Source: Desulfitobacterium metallireducens DSM 15288
GTDB lineage: Bacteria; Bacillota; Desulfitobacteriia; Desulfitobacteriales; Desulfitobacteriaceae
DNA length: 64,000 nucleotides
Assembly (NCBI RefSeq): GCF_000231405.2
Contig: NZ_CP007032.1
Coordinates: 930,001-994,000 of the forward strand
Reading direction: 5' to 3'
Shown here: piece by piece, positions 19,530 to 27,234 of the stretch
Numbering within the stretch: position 1 is the first letter of the stretch
Layout of the letters: every line of letters begins with the position of its first letter
Translations under genes and position numbers: made by a program
The notes under the pieces: model-generated
The model's input: only the letters and a program-made list of their open reading frames with translations
Told to the model about the DNA's origin: nothing
Databases searched by the model: none

Positions 19530-20645
19530 ATGCTGAAAGTTAAAAACCTCACTCAAGCGGAAATCGAAGAAAACTATGTCAAGCTGCGCGACAGGATGAA
19601 TGAGTTGAGCTTCGGTTATTGTCCGACGGAATCCGGCATCGAATTTGTTCTGCTCAAACGCTTCTTCACCCCGGAGGACGTAGCATACTGGCTGGAGATG
19701 GAGACAGAAACGTACTTCACCGCTCAGCGGTACGCAGAAATAACCGGGATAACCCTTGAGAGTGCGTCTGAAGTACTTGAAGATATGTCCCATAGGGGAC
19801 TGCTCTACAGGGTACGCCGTGGCGGAAGAGCCGAGTACTATGTTGTTCCGGTAGCTCACGGCGTATATGAGTTCAATGTTAACCATTTGGACGAGAAAGA
19901 TTGGACAACGGCTCTTGCCGGCCATTTTGGACAGGGGATGCTTCAGCAGGTATACGATGCAGACATACCGTTCTACCGTTCCGTTCCTATCAATATGGAT
20001 GTGGTGAAGGGCAGCGAGGTCTATCCTTACGATGATATTGTGGAGCAAGTCAAACAGTATAACGTTTTTGGCGTCTCTACCTGTACCTGCCGCCAGCTCA
20101 ACAAGACTTTAGGCGCGCCAGATATGGGCTTTGAAATGGAGACCTGCATCACTTGCGGTGAAATGGCGGAGTTTTATATCGAAAATGGTATAGCACGGGA
20201 AATTACCATTGACGAAGTATTGGACATTCTGAAGAGAAGTACCGAGAAAGGTATGGTCACTCAGTGTGTCTATTCCAAGAACAGCGAGATCGTTTGCTCC
20301 TGTCATGTTGACGGCTGCGGTATCCTCCAGGCAGCCAAACTCTTCGGCGGCAATGCTACCAGGAACATTAGCAATTATCACCTGGAGCAGGATCAGGATC
20401 TCTGCATAAGTTGCGGCAAGTGTGTGGAACGGTGTCCGATGCACTCAATAAAGATGGATGAAGAAAACAAACCTGTCGCTGACTCATCTTGTGTAGGCTG
20501 TGGTCAATGCGTTTCCGTCTGTCCGGTACATGCTAAAGTGCTGGTGAAAAAAGAATCAATCAATAAACTGCCTGATTCGATTTTTGATGCTTACAGTCAG
20601 ATGCAGGAATATCGTAAGTCCGTTGGAAACCTCTCGAAAAAATAA
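19530..20645 (+). CDS. Winged-helix/4Fe-4S ferredoxin-domain protein of unknown role
   Basis: A 371-residue soluble protein. Residues about 40-115 look like a winged-helix segment, and the middle carries several cysteine motifs (C-T-C-R, C-I-T-C-G, C-S-C-H-V-D-G-C-G). The C terminus has a two-cluster bacterial ferredoxin: C-I-S-C-G-K-C-V-E-R-C-P (about 290) and C-V-G-C-G-Q-C-V-S-V-C-P (about 320). I recognise the ferredoxin part but not the whole family. ATG 19530 follows AAAGAGGAG. By eye its GC content is higher than that of the surrounding genes. Its position opposite a TetR gene and before a flavoprotein suggests an electron-transfer or redox-sensing job in this accessory block. Confidence 0.8.
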   Translation: MLKVKNLTQAEIEENYVKLRDRMNELSFGYCPTESGIEFVLLKRFFTPEDVAYWLEMETETYFTAQRYAEITGITLESASEVLEDMSHRGLLYRVRRGGRAEYYVVPVAHGVYEFNVNHLDEKDWTTALAGHFGQGMLQQVYDADIPFYRSVPINMDVVKGSEVYPYDDIVEQVKQYNVFGVSTCTCRQLNKTLGAPDMGFEMETCITCGEMAEFYIENGIAREITIDEVLDILKRSTEKGMVTQCVYSKNSEIVCSCHVDGCGILQAAKLFGGNATRNISNYHLEQDQDLCISCGKCVERCPMHSIKMDEENKPVADSSCVGCGQCVSVCPVHAKVLVKKESINKLPDSIFDAYSQMQEYRKSVGNLSKK

Positions 20646-20740
20646 TCCCCTCAGCGAGGTCTCGCTGTATGCATGAAATGGCATAACAGAAAGTGTCGGT
20701 TCGTATAGAGCGTATTATCAGGTATAGAAATATAAGTGAA

Positions 20741-20776
20741 AGAGGCACAGGTATTCGTATGTCTGTGCTCTCTTTA
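20741..20776 (+). terminator. Weak hairpin terminator after the ferredoxin-like gene
   Basis: The arms 20741-20750 (AGAGGCACAG) and 20763-20771 pair with one bulge around a 12-base loop; the T run after it is short. A second small palindrome (AGCGAG-GT-CTCGCT) lies at 20653-20666. Confidence 0.45.
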
Positions 20777-20855
20777 TACCATGAAGATTGTAAACACGCG
20801 ATATAGCCAAGTTGTAGATTTGATGGAAAGTAGTTATCAAGGAGGTTAGTATATT

Positions 20856-22049
20856 ATGAGTAATTTTGACACTGAAACTATCATCGTTGGCGGTGGTAGT
20901 GCGGGGATGTCCTGCGCTTATGGGCTAAGGAAGGAGAACCGGGCGTTTACACTCATCTGTGACCGCATAGGCGGGCGTATCGTGTATGATTCTAAGCTAG
21001 ACATGAATTATGGCGCGGTTTTTTATTTTGGGAACTACCATCATATGTTGGGCTCAGGGATTTTGACACCCGGCCCCGATGTTCTTCCGAGTTTGCGCCA
21101 GGGATGCTGCCACCCAGATGATCACAAGCAATTCGCGGCACTCTCAGCTCACACCCTGGGGCATGCCGGCAGTCTGTTGAAGTTTCAGAGCTATATGAAG
21201 AATAAATTCCTGCCCCATTACGAAAAGTTTAAGAAAGAGTGTGAAACCCGTGAAGTCGCTTCTGTTCTCAAGGACGACCCTTTCATGAGCGATCTGTTCT
21301 ACAAAACAGCCGATAAGATGATTGGGGAGGTCGGTTTTCAGAAAATTGCCGATGACCTTGTGAGTCAGTTTGCTCATGGGTGCACAGGTACGCCAATCAA
21401 GAAGCTTTCGGCACTGGATTACTTGAATTGTGTCCAGGCTTTGGTTATGGATTTGAAGCGTTTTCGTTTTGAAGCGGATCGAATAACTCGTGAACTGTCT
21501 GAGAACAAAGGTAAAGTTGTTTTTGATATGGTGAACGCCGTTGAGAAGATCGAGGGTGGCTGGCGCGTCTCTACTGCAAATGGCAACAATTTCACAGCGG
21601 AGCATCTTGTGTTGGCAACTCCCGCCAATGTGACCAGAGACTTGCTGGCCACTGTAAGGGAAGTAAAACCGTTAAAAATAAGAAATGCATCCGTATTGCA
21701 TGCTTATCTAATTAAAGGGGAAATGAAAGCACGCTACAGGAAGCACATCGTTCATATCTTTAATGATTCAATCCCTATTATTTTTACCGCGCGAAAGCGT
21801 TTGGGCATCTATGAAATTTTTACAGAAATACCTTTTGAGAATCACTTTGACAAGTATTTTGATGAATGGGAAGTATTGGGGCATAAATATTTTGATCATG
21901 CTCTATTTACAAACCCGAACCTGGTGCTTCCTCAGAACCTGGCTCCTGGGTTGATAATGGCTGGTGATCATAATGGCCTGGGAATGGAGCCGGCGGCGAT
22001 CAGCGGTGTGTACGCTGCAAACAAAATACTCGGAAGAACACAGGACTAA
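20856..22049 (+). CDS. FAD-dependent oxidoreductase (amine oxidase/protoporphyrinogen oxidase-like fold)
   Basis: A 397-residue flavoprotein. The N-terminal dinucleotide fold is marked by V-G-G-G-S-A-G-M-S-C-A-Y (about 9-20), then an FAD-contact region D-M-N-Y-G-A-V-F-Y, and a C-terminal FAD closure segment M-A-G-D-H-N-G-L-G-M-E-P-A-A-I-S-G. The order fits the flavin amine oxidoreductase superfamily, whose members oxidise amines, carotenoids or porphyrinogens; the substrate cannot be told. A strong AAGGAGG site precedes ATG 20856. Part of this gene occurs again in a decayed copy at 24098-24216. The next gene encodes an SRPBCC membrane protein. Confidence 0.82.
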   Translation: MSNFDTETIIVGGGSAGMSCAYGLRKENRAFTLICDRIGGRIVYDSKLDMNYGAVFYFGNYHHMLGSGILTPGPDVLPSLRQGCCHPDDHKQFAALSAHTLGHAGSLLKFQSYMKNKFLPHYEKFKKECETREVASVLKDDPFMSDLFYKTADKMIGEVGFQKIADDLVSQFAHGCTGTPIKKLSALDYLNCVQALVMDLKRFRFEADRITRELSENKGKVVFDMVNAVEKIEGGWRVSTANGNNFTAEHLVLATPANVTRDLLATVREVKPLKIRNASVLHAYLIKGEMKARYRKHIVHIFNDSIPIIFTARKRLGIYEIFTEIPFENHFDKYFDEWEVLGHKYFDHALFTNPNLVLPQNLAPGLIMAGDHNGLGMEPAAISGVYAANKILGRTQD

Positions 22050-22105
22050 AGCTGTATCACAGAGTTTTTGTTAATTAATTGTTGGGTGAAAGGAGAATGC
22101 TAAAA

Positions 22106-22849
22106 ATGGGATTTATTCAGTCCTTTATAACAAATCATACTGCTTGGTTTGTTCTAATTTGTATCGCGGTTTTTGGAATCTTATTAGTAGCTGGATTATG
22201 GAAATATGGTTTAGGGTTACCACTGACAGAAAAGGAAAAGAAGATGCGGTTACCGGGAGATGAACTGCTTGGGGACAAAAAAGACCCCAGCATGCGCCTA
22301 CAATTAGCCCTTACAATAAATGTTCCCCGAGAAAAGGTCTGGCCTTATTTAGCTCAACTTGGCCAGCGTCGGGCGGGATTTTACAGCTTTGGGGCATTGG
22401 AAAGGTTTTTTACTTTCCATATCTATAACACGTATTCCATTGTCGATGAATGGAAGAATATGTATCCTGGAGAGTTTATCTTTTATCATCAAGACGGTAT
22501 AGGGTCTGAAGTAAAAGAAGTCAAAGAAGGAAAATATTTTACATCTATTTCTGATTCACGCAATCCTTCCAAGTTTCAAGGAGCGATAGGATTTGTACCA
22601 CCTTTTGCCTTAAGTTATTTTGCTTGGACATGGAATTTTCATCTCTTGGATGAAGGAAACGGTAAAACTAGATTTATTACGCGCTGTGATTGTAGTTTCG
22701 CTCCTTTCAAGGGTTGGCGTAAGTTTATAATTATTTTCCTTCTGGGGACGCCTTCGTTTGTGATGTCCAGAAGAATGATGGAGATTATTAAGGACTGCGC
22801 TGAAGGCAGGAAAAAAGATTCTAGACTTCTTAGTAAATTTGCAGGGTAA
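22106..22849 (+). CDS. SRPBCC-superfamily membrane-anchored protein
   Basis: A 247-residue protein with one N-terminal transmembrane helix (about 12-34) and a following domain with the SRPBCC ligand-binding pattern: T-I-N-V-P-R-E-K-V-W-P-Y-L-A-Q-L-G near residue 75, a central W-x-W-N-F and a C-terminal long helix. Such domains bind lipids, sterols or polyketide-like molecules. A second hydrophobic segment near residue 210 (F-I-I-I-F-L-L-G) may touch the membrane. Starts at 22079, 22097 and 22106 are possible in frame; AAAGGAG at 22089-22095 fits 22106 best. It sits between the flavoprotein and hypA, so it may handle the flavoprotein substrate. Confidence 0.72.
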   Translation: MGFIQSFITNHTAWFVLICIAVFGILLVAGLWKYGLGLPLTEKEKKMRLPGDELLGDKKDPSMRLQLALTINVPREKVWPYLAQLGQRRAGFYSFGALERFFTFHIYNTYSIVDEWKNMYPGEFIFYHQDGIGSEVKEVKEGKYFTSISDSRNPSKFQGAIGFVPPFALSYFAWTWNFHLLDEGNGKTRFITRCDCSFAPFKGWRKFIIIFLLGTPSFVMSRRMMEIIKDCAEGRKKDSRLLSKFAG

Positions 22850-22876
22850 GCAATAAATTAAAAAGAGGTAAGCACG

Positions 22877-23221
22877 ATGCATGAAATGGCCCTTACCGAA
22901 AACGTAGTGGAAATAGTACTGACACACGCCAAAATGGCCAATGCGGAAAAAGTTATTCAGGTCAAGCTGAAAATCGGAGAGCTAAGAGACGTGGTCGACA
23001 GCTTGATCGAAAAGTGTTTCCGCTATATGGCCCGAGGGACCGTCGCGGCTGAAGCCATACTTGAAATTACCAAGGTACCGTTTGTTGTCAAGTGCGGTGA
23101 CTGCGGTTCGGAGTATCCGGAATCGATAGGGGATTGTACACAGTGCCGCAGCTGCGGCAGTAGGAATTTGAAACTGGTAAGCGGCAAGGAGTTTCTTGTT
23201 GAAGAAATAAAGATAGTTTAG
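22877..23221 (+). CDS. hypA: Hydrogenase/urease nickel incorporation protein HypA
   Basis: A 114-residue nickel chaperone. It starts with M-H-E-M, where His2 is the nickel ligand of the family. The zinc site has two pairs of cysteines (C-G-D-C near 73 and C-R-S-C near 92). HypA gives nickel to [NiFe]-hydrogenase or other nickel enzymes together with HypB. ATG 22877 follows AAAGAGGTAAG. HypB follows 65 bases later and a nickel/cobalt permease after that. Confidence 0.93.
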   Translation: MHEMALTENVVEIVLTHAKMANAEKVIQVKLKIGELRDVVDSLIEKCFRYMARGTVAAEAILEITKVPFVVKCGDCGSEYPESIGDCTQCRSCGSRNLKLVSGKEFLVEEIKIV

Positions 23222-23286
23222 GCGGAATATCAGATGATGACAAAAGCGATTTACCGACGCAATTTAGGATGGAGGCGTAAAAATTT

Positions 23287-23955
23287 ATGGACACTTTTCG
23301 CGTAATAGAAGTAAAACAGAGCGTCTTGGCTGACAACGACAGGGAAGCGGAAGGCCTGAGGAATGAACTGAAGAAGAATAAAACCTTCCTTCTGAACCTG
23401 ATGTCTTCGCCTGGCTCCGGGAAGACGAGCACCCTGGTCAGAACGATCGGTATGCTGGGGAACGAGTTCCGGATTGGAGTCATGGAAGCGGATATCGACT
23501 CCGATGTGGATGCGCGGACTATTTCCATGACCGGTGCCAAGACGGTCCAACTCCACACCGGAGGCATGTGCCACCTGGATGCGGGCATGACTAGGCAAGG
23601 TCTTGATCATCTGGGAACCGGAGATTTGGATATAGCAATTCTTGAGAACGTTGGAAATTTGGTCTGTCCGGCGGAATTTGATACGGGTGCCGTTAAGAAC
23701 GTGATGATCTTATCTGTGCCGGAAGGGCACGATAAGCCGCTGAAATATCCGCTGATCTTTACAGTCTGCGATGCTCTACTGATCAACAAGATCGATGTGA
23801 TGCCTTATTTTGATTTTGATCTGGAAAAGGTGAAGGAATATGTGCATCTGCGCAATCCGAATCTGAAAATCTTCCCTGTTTCCGCCAAAACAGGAGAGGG
23901 CATGGAGGCGTGGTGCGATTGGCTGCGCCAGCAAGCCAATGATTGGCTGAAATAG
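23287..23955 (+). CDS. hypB: Hydrogenase nickel incorporation GTPase HypB
   Basis: A 222-residue SIMIBI-class GTPase. The P-loop is S-S-P-G-S-G-K-T-S (40-48), the switch region has E-A-D-I-D-S-D, the metal-site segment is N-L-V-C-P-A-E-F-D-T-G and the guanine motif is N-K-I-D. It lacks the N-terminal C-C-G-C motif and the histidine-rich storage stretch found in some HypB proteins, so it is the short form. It supplies energy for nickel transfer from HypA. ATG 23287 has only a weak site (GGAGG at 23271-23275, spacing 11). No hydrogenase structural genes or hypCDEF lie nearby, so the target enzyme is elsewhere. Confidence 0.93.
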   Translation: MDTFRVIEVKQSVLADNDREAEGLRNELKKNKTFLLNLMSSPGSGKTSTLVRTIGMLGNEFRIGVMEADIDSDVDARTISMTGAKTVQLHTGGMCHLDAGMTRQGLDHLGTGDLDIAILENVGNLVCPAEFDTGAVKNVMILSVPEGHDKPLKYPLIFTVCDALLINKIDVMPYFDFDLEKVKEYVHLRNPNLKIFPVSAKTGEGMEAWCDWLRQQANDWLK

Positions 23956-23969
23956 AGCGGCTTGGATAA

Positions 23970-24007
23970 AATTATCCCTGTGGTATATATTCACCATAGG
24001 GATAATT
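23970..24007 (+). terminator. Hairpin after hypB
   Basis: A 14-bp stem with one wobble (23970-23983 with 23994-24007, AATTATCCCTGTGG core) and a 10-base loop. No T run follows, so it may be a transcript-stabilising hairpin more than a terminator. Confidence 0.5.
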
Positions 24008-24097
24008 CACTATAATCAATATTGAACTTGTGCAATAGTTCTTATTTGACTGCTTGAAAAATCATATCATTTATCATTGAAAGCCGGAGAGAGGAAT

Positions 24098-24216
24098 ATG
24101 TCAGTAAACAATGCAACAAAAAATATACAAAAATGTGCTTACGCTGGCATGAACTTGACATGAATTATGGTGCGGTTTTTTATATTGGGAACTACCATCA
24201 TATTTTGGGATCAAAG
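24098..24216 (+). pseudogene. Decayed partial copy of the flavoprotein gene at 20856
   Basis: Bases 24160-24216 are nearly identical to 21000-21057 and encode D-M-N-Y-G-A-V-F-Y-I-G-N-Y-H-H-I-L-G-S against the intact D-M-N-Y-G-A-V-F-Y-F-G-N-Y-H-H-M-L-G-S. Upstream, a start codon at 24098 with a GAGAGGAA site opens a short frame (MSVNNAT...) that resembles the beginning of the gene but is deleted inside and stops at the TGA in CATGA (24161 region) in another frame. Only start and early part remain; the rest is lost. It lies just before the nickel permease, so a second flavoprotein once sat there or a duplication broke here. Confidence 0.75.
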
Positions 24217-24304
24217 CTCTTCAGCGGGCATGTGCCGCTTGCGGGAGTGCCCTTCTCTCAGGAAGAAGAAGTGGATCCATACAAGCTTTTTAAGGGAGGA
24301 ACTT

Positions 24305-25324
24305 ATGAAAAATTTACGTCCAACGATTTTCATTAATCGTCCAAAATGGCTTCGTTACAGTATTTTGATACTTGGGATACACTTACTAGGACTCGCGCTT
24401 TTATTCCCAGTAGTTGGCGTATATCCTCAATTTTTAGGGATTGCCTTTCTAGCATATACTCTAGGCTTAAGGCATGCCTTTGATGTTGACCATATAACAG
24501 CAATTGATAATACGGTACGAAAAATGATGCAGCAGAAACAGGAACCGACTGGGGTAGGATTTTTCTTTTCACTGGGGCACTCCTCAGTAGTTTTTATAAT
24601 GGCTCTAATTACATCTTTTTCTATGACCTGGGCAAAAGAAAATATACCACAATTACAAGCTATTGGTGGTTTAATAGGAACGGTTGTCTCTGGAGGGTTT
24701 CTACTTTTAATAGGGTTATTTAACCTGTACATTTGGTTCGATATTTATCGGTTATTTAAAAAAATGCATAGAGGGAAGTTTGATGAAGGAAACTTAGAAA
24801 AACTTCTTTTAAACCGTGGCTTTATTTCACACCTTTTCAGACCATTTTATCAATTTATTAGTAAAAGTTGGCATGTTTACCCGCTTGGATTTCTCTTTGG
24901 TTTAGGGTTTGATACAGCGTCGGAAGTGGCTTTACTTGCAATCTCTGCAAATGCTGCAAGTACATCAATGCCTTCTACAGCAATTTTATCCTTACCAGTT
25001 TTGTTTGCCGCCGGTATGAGCATGATGGACACAGCTGATGGGGTTTTTATGATCACTGCCTATGATTGGGCTTTCTCTACACCCCTAAGAAAGGTCTATT
25101 ATAATTTATCGGTTACTGGAGTATCCGTGGTAGCGGCATTATTTATAGGGTTAATAGAATTAGCCCAGATTGTGACCCCGAAACTCGGACTCAACGGTAG
25201 CATTTGGGAATGGATTCAAAAACTTGACCTCAGTGGTATTGGTTACTTGTTGGCTGGACTATTTGTATTTGGGTGGGGAGTCTCTTTTTTATTATGGAAG
25301 GTATTAAGGTTGGAACATGCGTAA
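24305..25324 (+). CDS. Nickel/cobalt high-affinity permease (NiCoT, HoxN/NixA family)
   Basis: A 339-residue membrane protein with eight predicted helices. The family signature in helix II, R-H-A-F-D-V-D-H-I, is intact, with F-S-L-G-H-S-S-V-V and L-G-F-D-T-A-S-E as second and third signatures. These transporters import Ni2+ (and Co2+) at very low concentration. An upstream in-frame start at 24167 lies inside the decayed flavoprotein and is rejected; ATG 24305 follows AAGGGAGG (24291-24298). It forms a functional set with HypA and HypB, though its base composition is visibly more AT-rich than hypB, which suggests separate origins. Confidence 0.93.
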   Translation: MKNLRPTIFINRPKWLRYSILILGIHLLGLALLFPVVGVYPQFLGIAFLAYTLGLRHAFDVDHITAIDNTVRKMMQQKQEPTGVGFFFSLGHSSVVFIMALITSFSMTWAKENIPQLQAIGGLIGTVVSGGFLLLIGLFNLYIWFDIYRLFKKMHRGKFDEGNLEKLLLNRGFISHLFRPFYQFISKSWHVYPLGFLFGLGFDTASEVALLAISANAASTSMPSTAILSLPVLFAAGMSMMDTADGVFMITAYDWAFSTPLRKVYYNLSVTGVSVVAALFIGLIELAQIVTPKLGLNGSIWEWIQKLDLSGIGYLLAGLFVFGWGVSFLLWKVLRLEHA

Positions 25325-25451
25325 GGATATTATATTGCCTACATTAGGCAAGGGGTTCCGTTGTCTTAGGATAATTTTATAACTCGGGGGCGAGATTAAG
25401 TCAATCTAAAACAGGATGGCGAAACAAAAAGATTAACAAACCGAACGGGCA

Positions 25452-25673
25452 ATGCGGGAAAAGAGGGTGGAGGAATTAAGTGATTTTCTGATAGCTCAGG
25501 AGAGTGATCTTGCAAAGTTTTACGATATGCTATTTCGAAGATTTGTTGAAAAAGTAAAGATTCAATCGATGGCGGAAGTAGAGTTTGTGAAAGAAGAAGT
25601 TTTAGTAGCAATTAAGCACAATGATGGAAATATTTCTCTTATCAAATATGATGTATCAAATGTATTTTTGTAG
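25452..25673 (+). CDS. Small hypothetical protein
   Basis: A 73-residue charged frame, mostly helical by composition, without a recognised motif. ATG 25452 has no clear ribosome binding site (ACGGGCA upstream), and the frame stays open further upstream. It is kept because the frame has ordinary codon usage and occupies an otherwise empty stretch between the nickel permease and the HxlR gene. It may be a fragment of a lost gene. Confidence 0.3.
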   Translation: MREKRVEELSDFLIAQESDLAKFYDMLFRRFVEKVKIQSMAEVEFVKEEVLVAIKHNDGNISLIKYDVSNVFL

Positions 25674-25735
25674 TTCCATTTGTTATCCTCTCCTGCGGGT
25701 GAGCTATATGTCGTTAGATTTGACGCTTACTGTTA

Positions 25736-25812
25736 ACCACTATATGTAGTGGTTTTGAAGCAAAAAAAGGGCAAAAACCGGGCTGAAAAATGCCAGTTTT
25801 TGCTCTTTTTTA
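25736..25812 (+). terminator. Two hairpins in the gap before the HxlR gene
   Basis: A perfect 8-bp dyad AACCACTA-TATG-TAGTGGTT (25736-25755) is followed by a longer imperfect hairpin: the A-rich arm AAAAAAGGGCAAAAACCGGG (about 25763-25782) pairs with the arm ending at 25812 and runs into a T tract. The second looks like an intrinsic terminator. Bases 25813-25980 hold nothing else that I can recognise. Confidence 0.55.
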
Positions 25813-25980
25813 TGGGGAAATATAGAGGACATAGTGGGTTTTCAATGGGGATTGAGATTTATGTTATATATTCGAGAGTGAACAAAAGATTTTCTTCTCT
25901 GGAGATGACAGAGAAATTTATATAATAAAGGATATAAATTGGAATTTGAAAACGAGATTGCAGTGTCTGCGCGGTCTATA

Positions 25981-26307
25981 TTATTGAACTTCGCGAGACC
26001 ATTTTCGGACTTCACTCAAGGCTTCTACTAACTTTAAGCCATTTTCGGATAAAGAGTATTCAACATGTGGTGGAATCTCATTATATTGGTGACGAATGAT
26101 AATGTTTTGGGTAACAAATTCTTTTAAGATTTTAGTTAGCATCATATCAGTGATACCGTCAAGTTCCTGCTTTAATTGGTTGAAACGTATGGACTTTGCT
26201 GTATAAATTGTCCAGATAATTTGTAGTTTCCATTTCCCACCAAGTATGCTTATAGCATATTCAAGAGGACAATCAGAAAAAGAGTTGTTTTTCTGCATTT
26301 CGTTCAT
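25981..26307 (-). CDS. HxlR-family winged-helix regulator
   Basis: A 108-residue DNA-binding protein of the HxlR/DUF24 family: C-P-L-E-Y-A-I-S-I-L-G-G-K-W-K at residues 13-27 and the helix pair with R-F-N-Q-L-K and M-L-T-K-I-L-K-E. The family Cys13 is present; in YodB, HypR and similar Bacillus regulators this Cys senses quinones, aldehydes or disulfide stress. Starts at ATG 26307 or 26298 are both possible (GAAAGGCAGG upstream). It is divergent from the DsbA-like, old yellow enzyme and MBL genes, which it likely controls through the dyad at 26359-26376. Confidence 0.88.
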   Translation of the reverse strand: MNEMQKNNSFSDCPLEYAISILGGKWKLQIIWTIYTAKSIRFNQLKQELDGITDMMLTKILKEFVTQNIIIRHQYNEIPPHVEYSLSENGLKLVEALSEVRKWSREVQ

Positions 26308-26358
26308 CCTGCCTTTCTGAAATTAATTTGATACAAATCAATCTTAAGAATACACAAT

Positions 26359-26376
26359 ACTATGATTTTGTATAGT
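26359..26376. promoter_or_regulatory. Candidate HxlR operator
   Basis: A dyad ACTAT-N8-ATAGT lies in the divergent intergenic region between the HxlR gene and the DsbA-like gene. A further CATAGTAT copy (about 26431-26438) complements ATACTATG. Position and A/T-rich symmetry suit an HxlR-type site. Confidence 0.4.
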
Positions 26377-26475
26377 TACTCTATTATTTTTGCGTACTTG
26401 TAATTATTGTTTTTTAAAATAAAATAATAACATAGTATAAGGAAATATAGCAATTCTTATAGGAAGGGGTAAATC

Positions 26476-27171
26476 ATGAAGATAGAGATTTGGTCAGATT
26501 ATGCATGTCCTTATTGTTATATAGGTAAAAGAAATCTAGAGATGGCTATGAAGGGAATCACAGACAAAGAGTTTATTGAAGTTGTAATGAAAAGTTTCGA
26601 GTTAGATGCGACAGCCAGTTCACAGGTGACAGGTACAACTCCGGAGCGTATCGCTCGGAAGTATGGATATACTAGTAAACAAACAATGCAGATGATAGAA
26701 AGTGTTACCGAAGCGGCCAAAAATGTTGGGTTGGTTTTCCGTTACGATACAACCCGATACACAAATATGATGAATGCACACAGGCTGACAAAATATGCAG
26801 AAGGACGTGGAAAAGGCCATGAAATTAGTGAAAAGCTGTTTCATGCATATTTTAATGAAAATAAAGAATTAAGTGATCCACAGGTATTAATAGGAATTGC
26901 ATCAAAAGTTGGCATTTCTGAATTCGAAGTAAGAGAAGTAATTGAATCAGACCAATATGCATTAGAAGTACGCCAAGATGAGAAGGATGCTGCGCATTTG
27001 GAAATACATTCGGTTCCTTATTTTTTGGTTAATCGGAAATATGCATTTTCAGGAGCACAGCCTTCTGGTTATATCAAAGAAACTTTATTAAACATACTGG
27101 ATGAGGAAAAGGAGCAACTGGAAGTTTTAAATAGTGGAATGACTTGCGGCCCGGATGGGTGCAAAATATAA
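26476..27171 (+). CDS. DsbA-family thiol oxidoreductase (FrnE-like)
   Basis: A 231-residue cytoplasmic protein of the thioredoxin superfamily with the DsbA/FrnE pattern: W-S-D-Y-A-C-P-Y-C-Y near the N terminus (active site C-P-Y-C at 11-14), a helical insertion, and the cis-Pro region V-P-Y-F near residue 178. There is no signal peptide. FrnE-like proteins isomerise or reduce disulfides and are often induced by electrophile or oxidative stress. The extra C-terminal motif T-C-G-P-D-G-C could hold a second redox pair. ATG follows AGGAAGGGG. The next two genes complete an HxlR-linked redox operon. Confidence 0.9.
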   Translation: MKIEIWSDYACPYCYIGKRNLEMAMKGITDKEFIEVVMKSFELDATASSQVTGTTPERIARKYGYTSKQTMQMIESVTEAAKNVGLVFRYDTTRYTNMMNAHRLTKYAEGRGKGHEISEKLFHAYFNENKELSDPQVLIGIASKVGISEFEVREVIESDQYALEVRQDEKDAAHLEIHSVPYFLVNRKYAFSGAQPSGYIKETLLNILDEEKEQLEVLNSGMTCGPDGCKI

Positions 27172-27234
27172 GAAAAAATTTCGATTTTATATATTGGTAT
27201 TAGAAAAAGTTTGAAATTAAGAAAGAGGAAAATT

